A stretch of 64,000 bases of DNA from Isoptericola jiangsuensis (GTDB taxonomy: Bacteria > Actinomycetota > Actinomycetes > Actinomycetales > Cellulomonadaceae): the NCBI RefSeq assembly GCF_002563715.1, contig NZ_PDJJ01000001.1:3348001-3412000 (forward strand). Direction: 5' to 3'. Positions 27,550 through 36,627 of this stretch are shown piece after piece; the stretch's first letter is position 1, and each line of letters begins with the position of its first letter. Below the pieces are notes generated by a model that saw only the letters and a list, made by a program, of their open reading frames with translations, was not told where the DNA came from and ran no database searches. The translations under genes were made by a program, and so were the position numbers.

Positions 27550-27562
27550 TCACATGCGCCGT

Positions 27563-27619
27563 TCTCACCCGGCTTCGGAGGCGCACCCGTCCCCGGGTGA
27601 ATCGGGGACAAACTAAGAT
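27563..27619 (+). promoter_or_regulatory. promoter region of the Wzm/Wzt operon with CGGGTGA motifs
   Basis: TCTCACCCGG (27563-27572) and CGGGTGAATC (27594-27603) face each other; TAAGAT (27614-27619) lies 7 bases before ATG 27627, as in other leaderless genes here. The motif is identical to that before rfbA. Confidence 0.5.
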
Positions 27620-27626
27620 GCCGACG

Positions 27627-28568
27627 ATGAAGGCCCAAGCCTCCGCGCCGTCGGACGCCTCTGCCACAACCCGGGCAGAGGCGTCCGACCTGTACGCGGA
27701 GGTCTTTCGTAAGCAGGCCACGTCCGTCGAGATCGTGTCGGCGGGGCGGCTCTCCCTCGTCGGAGCGCGTCCTGCCATCCCCGTTTACCTGAAGCAGTTG
27801 TGGCGGCGTCGCTACTTCCTCTGGGCCGAGGCACGGGCCAAGGTCACCAGCGGGACCCGCGAGACTCTTCTCGGACAGGCATGGCTCGTCGTCAACCCCG
27901 TGCTGAACGGGTTGGCTTACTACCTCATCTTCGGACTCGTCCTCGGCGCTCGTGACGGCATCCCCAACTTCCTCGGCTATCTCATCATCGGGGTGTTCCT
28001 CTTCCAGTTCACCACGCAGTGCGCGACCGGCGGCGCAAAATCCATCTCCAGCGGCCGCAACCTCATCCGGGCATTTACCTTTCCCCGTGCGTCGCTGCCG
28101 ATCTCCGTCGTACTTCGCGGGCTCCTCAACCTCGCGCCGACGCTCGCCGCCATGTTCGCCCTGCTCCTCGCGCTCCCCGAAGACGAGAACTGGACACTTG
28201 CGGCGCTGCTCTTTCCCGCCGTGATCGTCCTCCAGGTCGTCTTCAGTACCGGGCTGGCACTGCTCCTCGCGCGGATCGCCTCAGCGCTGCCCGATCTCAA
28301 CCAGCTCATCGGCGTCCTCATGCGGTTCTGGCTCTACGGGTCTGCCGTGTTCTTCTCCATCGAGAAGTTCACGGCCTACCCCTGGATCGTCGGGATCATG
28401 GAGGCCAATCCCATGTACATGGTGCTCGACGCGGCTCGCGACACCCTGCTCTACGGTGTCTACCCCGCACTAAGCACCTGGCTCGGGCTCGGCGCCTGGT
28501 CGATCGGAATGCTCGTCGTCGGCTTCGCCGTGTTCTGGCGGGCGGAGGAGACGTATGGTCGCGTCTGA
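27627..28568 (+). CDS. ABC transporter permease, polysaccharide export (Wzm/TagG type)
   Basis: A 313-aa ABC-2 permease with six hydrophobic segments after a 75-residue cytoplasmic tail. The block ETLLGQAWLVVNPVLNGLAYYLIFG is typical of Wzm/TagG/RfbA permeases that export undecaprenyl-linked O-antigens or teichoic acids. ATG 27627 is preferred because TAAGAT lies 7 bases before it; ATG 27618 and GTG 27597 are in frame alternatives. It overlaps its ATPase partner by 14 bp. Confidence 0.92.
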   Translation: MKAQASAPSDASATTRAEASDLYAEVFRKQATSVEIVSAGRLSLVGARPAIPVYLKQLWRRRYFLWAEARAKVTSGTRETLLGQAWLVVNPVLNGLAYYLIFGLVLGARDGIPNFLGYLIIGVFLFQFTTQCATGGAKSISSGRNLIRAFTFPRASLPISVVLRGLLNLAPTLAAMFALLLALPEDENWTLAALLFPAVIVLQVVFSTGLALLLARIASALPDLNQLIGVLMRFWLYGSAVFFSIEKFTAYPWIVGIMEANPMYMVLDAARDTLLYGVYPALSTWLGLGAWSIGMLVVGFAVFWRAEETYGRV

Positions 28569-29505
28569 ACCCGTCGTCCTGGATCCCTTCGCGCAGGCCA
28601 CCGTGGCCGTCGAGAACGTCCACGTCCGCTACAAGGTCCCGTCGACCGACGCCGCCGAACGCAAGCGCCGCAGCAACCCGCTCGCCCGCGCCGCGCGCAC
28701 CGTGTTCGGCAACGACCCCAAGGTCGTCGTCCGCGCCCTCTCCGGTATCTCCTTCGTCGCCCGGTCCGGCGAGCAGATCGGCCTCGTCGGGCAGAACGGC
28801 TCCGGCAAGAGCACCCTGCTGCGCATCATCGCGGGCCTCGAGAACCCTGCCAAGGGCCGCGTCCTCGCCGAAAGCACCCCCGTCCTCATCGGCGTCAACG
28901 CCGCCCTGGTCCCTGACCTCTCGGGCGAGCAGAACATCCGGCTGGGCTGCCTCGCCATGGGACTGAACCCCGAACAGGCCGAGGCCGCCGTGCCCGAGGT
29001 CAAGGAGCTCGCAGGACTGGGGAAGTCCATCTACCTGCCGATGAAGACCTATTCCTCCGGCATGGGTGCGAGGCTCCGCTTCGCGATCGCGACCGCGTCC
29101 AACCCGCACATCCTGCTCATCGACGAAGCTCTCGCCACCGGCGACGCCGCCTTCAAGGAACGTAGCGAAGCCCGCATGCAGGGACTTCGCCGGAGCGCCG
29201 GCACCGTTTTCCTCGTCTCACACGCCGCCCAGACCATCGAGGAGACCTGCACCCGAGCCATCTGGCTCAACCACGGCCGTCTCGTCCTCGACGGACCCGC
29301 CGAGGACGTCGCACTTCGCTATCGCAAGTGGGCGTGGGCCGTGGCCAAAGACAAGCCCGACGAGGCCCGCGCCATCATCGAACGCGCCTTCTCTGAACGT
29401 GAACAGACCCACGTCCAGGTCGAAGACCCCGTCCGCCCCCGTCTGTACACTGCCCGACACGTGCGGCCGTCGATGGCCGCACGGCGCAACCAGAAGAGCG
29501 AGTAG
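28555..29505 (+). CDS. ABC transporter ATP-binding protein, polysaccharide export (Wzt/TagH type)
   Basis: A 316-aa ATPase. Walker A GQNGSGKST (79-87), signature YSSGMGARLRFA, Walker B ILLIDEALATGD. The 50-residue insertion before the nucleotide fold (with RYKVPST and a basic stretch) is the Wzt/TagH hallmark. The C-terminus extends only about 60 residues beyond the ATPase, so it lacks the carbohydrate-binding domain that recognises capped O-antigens. Export is therefore probably of the uncapped TagH/K. pneumoniae type (inference). Confidence 0.93.
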   Translation: MVASEPVVLDPFAQATVAVENVHVRYKVPSTDAAERKRRSNPLARAARTVFGNDPKVVVRALSGISFVARSGEQIGLVGQNGSGKSTLLRIIAGLENPAKGRVLAESTPVLIGVNAALVPDLSGEQNIRLGCLAMGLNPEQAEAAVPEVKELAGLGKSIYLPMKTYSSGMGARLRFAIATASNPHILLIDEALATGDAAFKERSEARMQGLRRSAGTVFLVSHAAQTIEETCTRAIWLNHGRLVLDGPAEDVALRYRKWAWAVAKDKPDEARAIIERAFSEREQTHVQVEDPVRPRLYTARHVRPSMAARRNQKSE

Positions 29506-29510
29506 AACAC

Positions 29511-30677
29511 GTGGTAAGCACGCGCCCCCGCATCATGACCGTCTACGGGACCCGCCCCGAGGCGATCAAGGTGGCACCGGTCATCAAGGCCCTCGAGGTG
29601 AGCGACCGCCTCGACTCCGTCACCGTCGTCACCGGCCAGCACCGCGAGATGCTCGACCAGGTGAACGAGATCTTCGGGATCGTTCCCGACCACGACCTCG
29701 ACATCTTCCAGCACGGGTCGTCGCTGTCGACGATCGTCGCTCGAGTCTTGGAGCGCCTCGACCCCGTACTCGAGGCAGAGAAGCCCGCCGCGGTCGTCGT
29801 ACAGGGCGACACGTCCACCTCGACTGCGGCAGCCCTTGCCGCCTTCCACCGCGGCATCCCCGTGGTGCACGTCGAGGCGGGCCTACGTTCCGGCGATATC
29901 CTCTCCCCCTTCCCGGAGGAGGCGAACCGCAAGATCACGTCGCAGATCGCCGCGATCCATCTCGCCCCGACCTCCACGAGCAAAGCCAACCTCCTTCGTG
30001 AGTCCGTCTCGCCGGACGACATCGTCGTCACCGGCAACACCGTCATCGACGCGCTGCTCATGACCGTGGAGAAGAAGGCCCTGTTCACCGACCCCCGGCT
30101 CGAGGACCTCGCCGACTCCGGACGCCGCATCCTCCTCGTCACCACCCACCGCCGCGAGAACTGGGGCGGCGCCATGGAAAGCGTCGGCCGGGCCCTCGCC
30201 CGCCTCGCGCGCACGTTCCCCGACATAGAGATCGTGCTGCCCGCGCACCGCAACCCCGTCGTCCGCGAAGCCGTGCTCCCCCACCTCGACGGCCTCGACA
30301 ACGTCACGGTCACCGAGCCCCTCGCGTACGGCGAGTTCACCCGCATGCTCGCCCTCGCGACCGTCGTCCTCACCGACTCCGGAGGCGTCCAGGAAGAAGC
30401 CCCCAGCCTCGGCAAGCCGGTGCTCGTCATGCGCGAGAACACCGAGCGCCCCGAAGCCGTCCACGCCGGCACCGTCAAGCTCATCGGCACCAACGAGGAC
30501 CGAATCGTCGGCGAGGTCACCACCCTCCTCACGGACCAGGGCGCCTACGAGACCATGGCCCGGGCGACCAACCCCTACGGCGACGGCCTCGCCGCCGAGC
30601 GCTCCGTCCGTGCCATCGGGCACCTGCTCAGCGTCGACACCCTCGTCGCCGACTGGGACGCGGTGCCCGTCCGATGA
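29511..30677 (+). CDS. wecB: UDP-N-acetylglucosamine 2-epimerase (non-hydrolysing)
   Basis: A 388-aa GT-B-fold enzyme that makes UDP-ManNAc from UDP-GlcNAc. MTVYGTRPEAIKVAPVI opens the protein; VQGDTSTS, VEAGLRSGD, PEEANRKI and DSGGVQEEAPSLGKPVL hold the conserved active-site residues. GTG 29511 starts 5 bases after the Wzt stop. UDP-ManNAc is then oxidised by WecC, encoded on the other strand 4.7 kb on. The stop overlaps the next gene (ATGA). Confidence 0.96.
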   Translation: MVSTRPRIMTVYGTRPEAIKVAPVIKALEVSDRLDSVTVVTGQHREMLDQVNEIFGIVPDHDLDIFQHGSSLSTIVARVLERLDPVLEAEKPAAVVVQGDTSTSTAAALAAFHRGIPVVHVEAGLRSGDILSPFPEEANRKITSQIAAIHLAPTSTSKANLLRESVSPDDIVVTGNTVIDALLMTVEKKALFTDPRLEDLADSGRRILLVTTHRRENWGGAMESVGRALARLARTFPDIEIVLPAHRNPVVREAVLPHLDGLDNVTVTEPLAYGEFTRMLALATVVLTDSGGVQEEAPSLGKPVLVMRENTERPEAVHAGTVKLIGTNEDRIVGEVTTLLTDQGAYETMARATNPYGDGLAAERSVRAIGHLLSVDTLVADWDAVPVR

Positions 30678-32314
30678 CGAAGCACCGCGTCTTCATCTAC
30701 GGCTCCTGCGTGTCGCGCGACACGTTCGAGCACTTCGAGCCCAGCCAGTTCGAGCTCGTGCAGTACGTGGCACGCCAGTCCGCGATCAGCGCGTACACGC
30801 GCCCTGTCACCCTCGTCGAGCCCCCGGCCCTCAACTCCTCGTTCCAGCAGCGCATGGTCACCGGGGACTACGACTCCAGTCTGCGCACACTCATCCCCGA
30901 GTCCGCAGCTCAGACCGACCTCGTCCTCGTCGACCTCACCGACGAACGCCTCGGCGTCTACGTCCTGCCCGACGGGTCCGTCGTCACCCGGTCGAACGAG
31001 CTGGTCGGCTCAGGCGCGGAGCAGTACCTGCCCGCAGGCTCGCAGCACCTGCCCTTCGGCAGCGAGCAGCATTTCCAGTACTGGTCTCACGGCATCGCCG
31101 CCGTCGGCGACCTCCTCCGCCAGCACATGCCGCGAGCCGCGATCGTCCTGCTCGACGTCCCCTGGGCGGAGCGGTCCGAGAACGGCGCTCCCACCCCCGA
31201 AAGCTTCGGGATCAGCGCGGCCGAGGCCAACCCGGTGTTCGACGCCTACGTCGACGTCGCCGCCCAAGCCCTCCAGGCCGAGGTCATCTCGCTTCGACCG
31301 GACGAAGTCCTGTCGGGTCCCGACCACCCCTGGGGGGACGCACCCTTCCACTACGCGGGCAGCGTCTATCGCAAGCTGGTCACCACGATCACCGGCGGCG
31401 AGGGTCGCGATCCATGGAGCCAGCAGGAGGAGGCCGTATCCCAGGTCACCCCGACGGCACGAGGGCCTCGCTCCTCGGGGACTCGTGCCGCCTCGGGCTC
31501 ACTGACAGGTCCCCCCACGGACACGGGCGCTCCTAACCTCATCCTCGCGGGCACACAGCGTGGCGGAGCGGAGTGGCTCAGCAGACAGCTCGGGAAGCTC
31601 TCCGAAGTCTTCGTCGCTCCGGACGGCGCTGCCAACTTCTACAACCGGCCGGATCGCCTGGGCGATGAAGGTTCCCGTGGGAAGCACCAGGAGTTCTTCG
31701 CGGGCCGGGGCGAGACCTGGCGAGCGGAATGTTCGCCCAACTACTTCTGGCACGCGACCGACGGACCCTTCTCGAAGAAGTCCTCGAGCGCCGCCTCCGC
31801 AATCAGGGAGCACGGCGACCCTTCAGCGCAGATCCTCTTGTCACTGCGCAACCCCGTCGAACGAGCCCTCTCCGCCTATTGGGTTCATTTCTCGGCCGGC
31901 AAGTTCGACCTCCCGACCAGCATCTTCCGCCTCCCCTCCAATCTCGGCGTGATCGACCTCGGCTTCTACCGCAAGCACTACACGCACTGGTCTGACCACC
32001 TCGGCCCAGACCGTCTCCACGTCGTCCTGCACGACGAGATGGCAGACCCGGCCGCACTCCTCGCAAGGGTGCGCCGGGACATTCTCGGCATCACGCGAGA
32101 CGTCGAAGCGACGGAGCTCGGCGACCTCTCGGTACCGGACGAGCACGCCGCGTGGCTGACGTTGTTCAAGAAGCGCTGGCCCGTCCCTGCCGCTGAAGTC
32201 GCCGCACTGCACGCGCTCTATCGGGATGACATCGCCTTCGTCGAGGATCTGATGGGCTGCTCCCTCCCCGAGTGGTCGGACCTCGACCTCGTACTCGAGC
32301 GCCTGGGGGTCTGA
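30674..32314 (+). CDS. fusion: DUF6270 (SGNH-like) domain + sulfotransferase domain
   Basis: A 546-aa protein in one frame. Residues 1-245 match DUF6270: VFIYGSCVSRDTF (7-19) resembles block I of SGNH esterases with S11 as possible nucleophile, and D222/H226 in HPWGDAPFHY resemble block V. A Ser/Thr/Pro linker (246-286) joins a sulfotransferase: phosphosulfate loop GTQRGGAEWL (293-302) in place of the usual G-x-x-K-x-G-T, and 3'-phosphate site LRNPVERALSAYW (391-403). The usual lysine of the loop is an arginine here. It probably decorates the exported polymer; activity is inferred. Confidence 0.85.
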   Translation: MTKHRVFIYGSCVSRDTFEHFEPSQFELVQYVARQSAISAYTRPVTLVEPPALNSSFQQRMVTGDYDSSLRTLIPESAAQTDLVLVDLTDERLGVYVLPDGSVVTRSNELVGSGAEQYLPAGSQHLPFGSEQHFQYWSHGIAAVGDLLRQHMPRAAIVLLDVPWAERSENGAPTPESFGISAAEANPVFDAYVDVAAQALQAEVISLRPDEVLSGPDHPWGDAPFHYAGSVYRKLVTTITGGEGRDPWSQQEEAVSQVTPTARGPRSSGTRAASGSLTGPPTDTGAPNLILAGTQRGGAEWLSRQLGKLSEVFVAPDGAANFYNRPDRLGDEGSRGKHQEFFAGRGETWRAECSPNYFWHATDGPFSKKSSSAASAIREHGDPSAQILLSLRNPVERALSAYWVHFSAGKFDLPTSIFRLPSNLGVIDLGFYRKHYTHWSDHLGPDRLHVVLHDEMADPAALLARVRRDILGITRDVEATELGDLSVPDEHAAWLTLFKKRWPVPAAEVAALHALYRDDIAFVEDLMGCSLPEWSDLDLVLERLGV

Positions 32315-32365
32315 CGGCGCACGCTGCGTCGCCCGCGCCACCTCTAGATCTGACGGCACGCACAG

Positions 32366-32401
32366 GAGCCGTGCCTCCACGAACCGGTGGAGGCACGGCT
32401 C
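32366..32401. terminator. bidirectional terminator between the fusion gene and the GT gene
   Basis: A perfect 15-bp stem (32366-32380 with 32387-32401) with a 6-base loop lies between convergent stops 32314 and 32416. Confidence 0.88.
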
Positions 32402-32415
32402 ACTGACAGCGACGT

Positions 32416-34647
32416 TCAGACTCCGGTCACGCGACCGGAACGCGCTTCATCACGGTCACGAACAATTGCCTCGATCACCGCTCTTGCGCCGTTGCCATCG
32501 CCGACTCGACTCACGTAGTCGAGCTCACACTCAGACAGCGGTGACGAATCCTCGACGATCCCCCAGACCGACGCGCCCGAGCCGCGATAATCAGAGTACT
32601 TGGACGGCAGGAAGGGATTCCGCTCGAAGTCACCCGCCGAATCGACATCCTTGACGATCAGGGCATCAAACTTGGTAGAGGCGTTGAGGAACTCCATGTA
32701 GGAAAGATAAGAGTTCACGATGACGTTTCCGCCTAGACCATAGCGCCGCACTTCTTCGCGGAACTCCACCGGCTTGTTGCAGAAGATGTGGACACGGACC
32801 TGCGCCCGCACCTTCGGTTGGAGATTAACGATACCGAACAGCACCTCGTCCAAGGTCCTGTTGCCGTAGAAGCTACCGAAGTAGGCGATGTTGACGGCGC
32901 TCTCAGGAACCTGATATCTCGTCTCCTTGGCGGTGTAGGCGGCCTGGATAGGTGTCGGATGGGCCCGCACGACCGACTTCTCACGAGCAAGCGCGGCAAC
33001 CTTGGGATCGACCAGGGACAGCATGTAATCACGCTGGTTGGCGTTGGTGAAGATGAGCTCGTCGGCAAGGACGTAGGTGACCAACTCAATGAACTCGAAG
33101 AGGGTCGCATCCTCCGGGCTCTGCACTCCGTGAAGGTCGAGCACCCTGCGCAACCGCTCGGTCACACCGTTGTGCGACAGGGTCCCCGGTCGACGCGAGC
33201 CGTCCACGCCCCGCCCCAGAGGGTCCGAGAACTCCGCTGTCCAGCGGACGTTCCAGTGGGACTGCTTGAAGAGCGCCCCGGCGACATGGCTACCCACCCA
33301 CAACGCTCGGGTGTAGAGGGTCTCGTATCCGCCACGCTCGGCGTGCCATACCTCGGCTTGAGCGGCAGCCTTCGTAGCGAAGTCGCTGATGGCCTTCCAG
33401 TCGCCGAACGAGGCACGTCCCGGAACGATCTGTCGACGGTCGATCCATCGACTGGCAAGGACGTCAACCGCATCGTCCCGCCCTCGGACATCCGCCATGT
33501 CGGCGCTGATGACGTCCACGACCCGATCGCGCTCAGCAAGGGCCTTTGCCGCAACCACGCCACTCGAGTCAAGAAACGGCGCGAAACAGTAGAGAATCGC
33601 AAGGTCGCGAGCCCGCCCGCGGTTGACCAGCGCCCAGGGGAAGTCGGCGATCTCCAGTTTGTCGATCTCCGCTGCGACTCGTTCGACCTGCTCAGGATTC
33701 TCGTCCAGGTACCTGCGAATGAAGTTCGCCTGTGCGAGGAGCAGGTGCCGCTGCGCGGACGCGGCCTTCGCATTGAGCGGCTCCGGCAGGTTCCGGATCA
33801 CTGCGAGCCGGTCACGTACGGCGAAGTCGAAGGTCATCTCGCGCCTAGAGACCGACTCCCCTCGAAGCGTGCGCAGGTAGGCATTCTCGTCGTCAGCGTC
33901 ACGCGCTCCCACCACGACAAGATCCCGACCCAGCAGACTCGCCATATAGGCGACGTCCTCACCGGATCGCAGGTCGGTCGCATAGGTCGCCATTCGAGCG
34001 ATGCTCGTGGGGATCAACTTGCACGCGTTGAATCCGAGCAGCCAGGTGACCTGTTCGATCGGGGTGGCACCAGACCGGGACACGAGCTCCCGGAGCCGCG
34101 AGGCGAGGACCGAGTCCACCTGGGGCTCACCCTCCGGTGGAAGATCCTTGATCGGAGCCACCACCACCCGGCCGAGCCCCGCCTGTTCGAGGAGCGCAGA
34201 GAGATAGTTACGCTCGATGCGGTCATCGTCGTCGACGAAGGTCACGTACGACTTCCGCGCTGCTGCGATTCCCAGGTTGCGGGCCGCTCCGGCGCTCGGC
34301 TGCCGAGCATGGATGAGGCGAGTCGGCACGGACGTGCCTGCTGCCAGCTCGCGGACGATCTCCAGGGTTCCGTCTGGCTCGCCGTTGGCCACCACGATGA
34401 CCTCGAACAGCTCAGGATCCAAGGCCTGCGCATGTACCGAGTCCAGCGTTCCGACGATCCGGTCGCGGCCTCGATACGTCGGGATGATGACCGAGACACC
34501 ATGCGCAGAGTGGCTACTCCTCTGCCGGGCCTGGTCTTCGGAATCTCGAATATGGGACTTGAGGCGATTGATCTCCCGCTGTCGAAAGGTCGAGTCGTTC
34601 AGGATCCAGCGACCATAGTCGTCGTCGCGGTCGATGAGTTCACCCAC
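32416..34647 (-). CDS. bifunctional glycosyltransferase: GT2 domain + GT-B-like domain
   Basis: A 743-aa protein. After a charged N-terminus comes a GT2 domain (about 48-270): VSVIIPTYRGRD (51-62), VVANGEPDGT, and DDDD at 139-142 for metal and donor binding. A helical middle (300-350) leads to a second, GT-B-like part (about 350-740) with FAPFLDSSGVVAAKAL and IAYFGSFYGNRTLDEVL. The two-domain layout suggests addition of two sugars or an alternating repeat, as in polymerising teichoic or capsule enzymes (inference). GTG 34647 overlaps the upstream gene by 8 bp. GC is lower than the neighbours', a possible sign of transfer. Confidence 0.85.
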   Translation of the reverse strand: MGELIDRDDDYGRWILNDSTFRQREINRLKSHIRDSEDQARQRSSHSAHGVSVIIPTYRGRDRIVGTLDSVHAQALDPELFEVIVVANGEPDGTLEIVRELAAGTSVPTRLIHARQPSAGAARNLGIAAARKSYVTFVDDDDRIERNYLSALLEQAGLGRVVVAPIKDLPPEGEPQVDSVLASRLRELVSRSGATPIEQVTWLLGFNACKLIPTSIARMATYATDLRSGEDVAYMASLLGRDLVVVGARDADDENAYLRTLRGESVSRREMTFDFAVRDRLAVIRNLPEPLNAKAASAQRHLLLAQANFIRRYLDENPEQVERVAAEIDKLEIADFPWALVNRGRARDLAILYCFAPFLDSSGVVAAKALAERDRVVDVISADMADVRGRDDAVDVLASRWIDRRQIVPGRASFGDWKAISDFATKAAAQAEVWHAERGGYETLYTRALWVGSHVAGALFKQSHWNVRWTAEFSDPLGRGVDGSRRPGTLSHNGVTERLRRVLDLHGVQSPEDATLFEFIELVTYVLADELIFTNANQRDYMLSLVDPKVAALAREKSVVRAHPTPIQAAYTAKETRYQVPESAVNIAYFGSFYGNRTLDEVLFGIVNLQPKVRAQVRVHIFCNKPVEFREEVRRYGLGGNVIVNSYLSYMEFLNASTKFDALIVKDVDSAGDFERNPFLPSKYSDYRGSGASVWGIVEDSSPLSECELDYVSRVGDGNGARAVIEAIVRDRDEARSGRVTGV

Positions 34648-35365
34648 CAGTGTTCCTCATTGCCTTCCGAAGGTTCCAATAACGCAGCGTCATCCGCCCG
34701 AGAACTGAGGCAGAGAGCGACTGATACTTACGTTCAAGAATGTCGTGCTGCCTGCGCAGGCGAACCAGCTCGTCGCGATCGTCTACCGGCTCCGGGCTTG
34801 GCTCTTGCTCCGGCATCCGAGGCAACAGCTCGATGTGATCCATCGCCCCGAGAGTCTCGACGAGCAGGTTCGCGAGACCGAGCTCTGCACGGTGACTTTC
34901 CGTGGCCGCCGCGTGCTCACCGATCAGGCATTGGACGAGTTCCAGAACTCCGCCCCCGGGCACGTCGGATGCCTGTGTACTCCTGAAGTCGAAGGCGATC
35001 AGGTGCTCGCCGACAGTGACGCTGTCCAAGGTCCCGAACGGATGGTCGTCGTCTGAGAGGAGGCGGCGAGCGAGATGACCATCACGTTCCGTGACGACGG
35101 TGTCGATTCTCTCGGCCAAGCCCCATGCACGTGCCTCCCCGTCAAGGTCACCGACACGGGTGGTCGCCATGACGATGGGAACCCCTAGCGGCACAGGGTC
35201 CCCGGGCCGGACGACAGTGACGTCGGAACCCACGAACTCCAGACCGAGGCAACCGATCTCAGCGTCATCGATCAGCAGGCAGCACTGGTTGATCTCCACG
35301 GGCCCCGTGAGCGCGGAGAAGTCTGCCGTGACGGAGAGCGCTGACCCTCCTCGTGGGCCGGTCAC
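34640..35365 (-). CDS. unknown protein with C-terminal coiled coil, coupled to wecC and a glycosyltransferase
   Basis: A 241-aa protein I do not recognise. Residues 1-165 look like a mixed beta domain (FVGSDVTVVRPGDPVPLG, HLIAFDFRSTQ) without signal peptide. Residues 195-240 (DELVRLRRQHDILERKYQ, then GRMTLRYWNLRK) form a coiled coil ending in an amphipathic Arg/Trp/Tyr-rich tail like those at the ends of membrane-associated glycosyltransferases. GTG start overlaps the wecC stop (GTGA), and its own stop overlaps the next glycosyltransferase. It may tether or organise the polymerising enzyme (inference). Confidence 0.75.
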   Translation of the reverse strand: MTGPRGGSALSVTADFSALTGPVEINQCCLLIDDAEIGCLGLEFVGSDVTVVRPGDPVPLGVPIVMATTRVGDLDGEARAWGLAERIDTVVTERDGHLARRLLSDDDHPFGTLDSVTVGEHLIAFDFRSTQASDVPGGGVLELVQCLIGEHAAATESHRAELGLANLLVETLGAMDHIELLPRMPEQEPSPEPVDDRDELVRLRRQHDILERKYQSLSASVLGRMTLRYWNLRKAMRNTGG

Positions 35366-36609
35366 CAGATTCCCCGCGTGTCGACGACGCGGAGGTCCTC
35401 GGCGCCCGCGCCGGCGAGGTCGAACGACTTGAACTCCTGGTGGTCGACCAGCAGAACCAGCGTGTCGGCCTCATCCACCGCGTCGGCGAGGTTCGCGAGG
35501 CGCACGTTGCGGCGGTTCGCGAGCTCCGGGGGCAGGGCGTCGACGTGCGGCTCAACGACGACGACGTCCGAGCCGGGGAGCACGTCGGCGAGGTCGGCGA
35601 CGATCTTGCGGGCGGGCGACTCGCGCAGGTCGTCGATGTCGGCCTTGAAGGCGAGGCCGAGCGCGGCGACGGTCGGGGTCTCGATGCCGGCGACGGCCTT
35701 GCGGACCTGCTCGATGACCCACGCGGGCTTTGCGTCGTTCACCTCGCGGGCGGTGCGGATGAGGCGGGCCTGCTCGGGGTCGGCGTCGACGATGAACCAG
35801 GGGTCGACGGCGATGCAGTGGCCGCCGACGCCGGGACCGGGCTGGAGGATGTTGACGCGCGGGTGGTGGTTGGCGAGCCGGATGAGCTCCCAGACGTCGA
35901 TGTCGAGCTTGTCGGCGATGAGGGAGAGCTCGTTGGCGAACGCGATGTTGACGTCGCGGAAGGAGTTCTCGACGAGCTTCGCCATCTCGGCGGTGACGGC
36001 GTCGGTGAGGAGGATCTCGCCCTGGCAGAAGACGGCGTAGAGCTCCTTGGCGCGCTCGGCGGCCTCCGGGGTGAGCCCGCCGACGATGCGGTCGTTGGTG
36101 ACGAGCTCGATCATGACGCGGCCGGGCAGCACCCGCTCGGGGCAGTGCGCGACGTGGATCTGCGCGGTGCCATCGGCGCCGTCGAGGCTGAGGTCGGGGC
36201 GTGTGGCGAGGATCCAGTCCGCCATCTTCTCGGTGGCCCGGGGCGGGGACGTGGACTCGAGGATGAGAAGTTCGCCGCCGCGCAGCTGCGGCGCGACGGC
36301 CTCGGCGGCGGCCTTGATGTAGGACAGGTCCGGCTCGTGGTCGCCGGCGAACGGCGTGGGTACGGCGATGATGAACGCGTCGGCGGGCTCGGGGGTGCTC
36401 GTGGCGCGCAGCGTCCCCTGAGTGACGGCACCGGCGACGTAGGTCGCGAGGTCAGGCTCGACGAACGGCACGTCCCCACGGTTGACCGCCTCGACAGTCG
36501 CGGGGTTAACGTCCACACCGACGACCTTGATGTCCTTGGACGCGAGGATCGCAGCCGTCGGCAGACCGATGTAGCCCAGGCCGATCACACCGACCGTGGA
36601 GATTTCCAT
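35362..36609 (-). CDS. wecC: UDP-N-acetyl-D-mannosamine dehydrogenase
   Basis: A 415-aa NAD-dependent dehydrogenase that oxidises UDP-ManNAc to UDP-ManNAcA. VGVIGLGYIGLPTAA binds NAD, the catalytic cysteine lies in GPGVGGHCIAVDPWF, and EMAKLVENSFRDVNIAFANEL is the UDP-sugar dehydrogenase centre. VAHCPERVLPGR supports the WecC/CapL class. With wecB on the other strand it supplies the acidic sugar. First member of a three-gene overlapping unit (wecC, unknown, GT). Confidence 0.95.
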   Translation of the reverse strand: MEISTVGVIGLGYIGLPTAAILASKDIKVVGVDVNPATVEAVNRGDVPFVEPDLATYVAGAVTQGTLRATSTPEPADAFIIAVPTPFAGDHEPDLSYIKAAAEAVAPQLRGGELLILESTSPPRATEKMADWILATRPDLSLDGADGTAQIHVAHCPERVLPGRVMIELVTNDRIVGGLTPEAAERAKELYAVFCQGEILLTDAVTAEMAKLVENSFRDVNIAFANELSLIADKLDIDVWELIRLANHHPRVNILQPGPGVGGHCIAVDPWFIVDADPEQARLIRTAREVNDAKPAWVIEQVRKAVAGIETPTVAALGLAFKADIDDLRESPARKIVADLADVLPGSDVVVVEPHVDALPPELANRRNVRLANLADAVDEADTLVLLVDHQEFKSFDLAGAGAEDLRVVDTRGIW

Positions 36610-36627
36610 GCCAGAAGGTTCCCTTGC

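Noticed and set aside
31500-31520. Possible frameshift joining two separate genes (DUF6270 and sulfotransferase)
   Set aside because: The frame is continuous from 30674 to 32314 with a natural Ser/Thr/Pro linker, and no internal start with a ribosome-binding site was found at the domain border.
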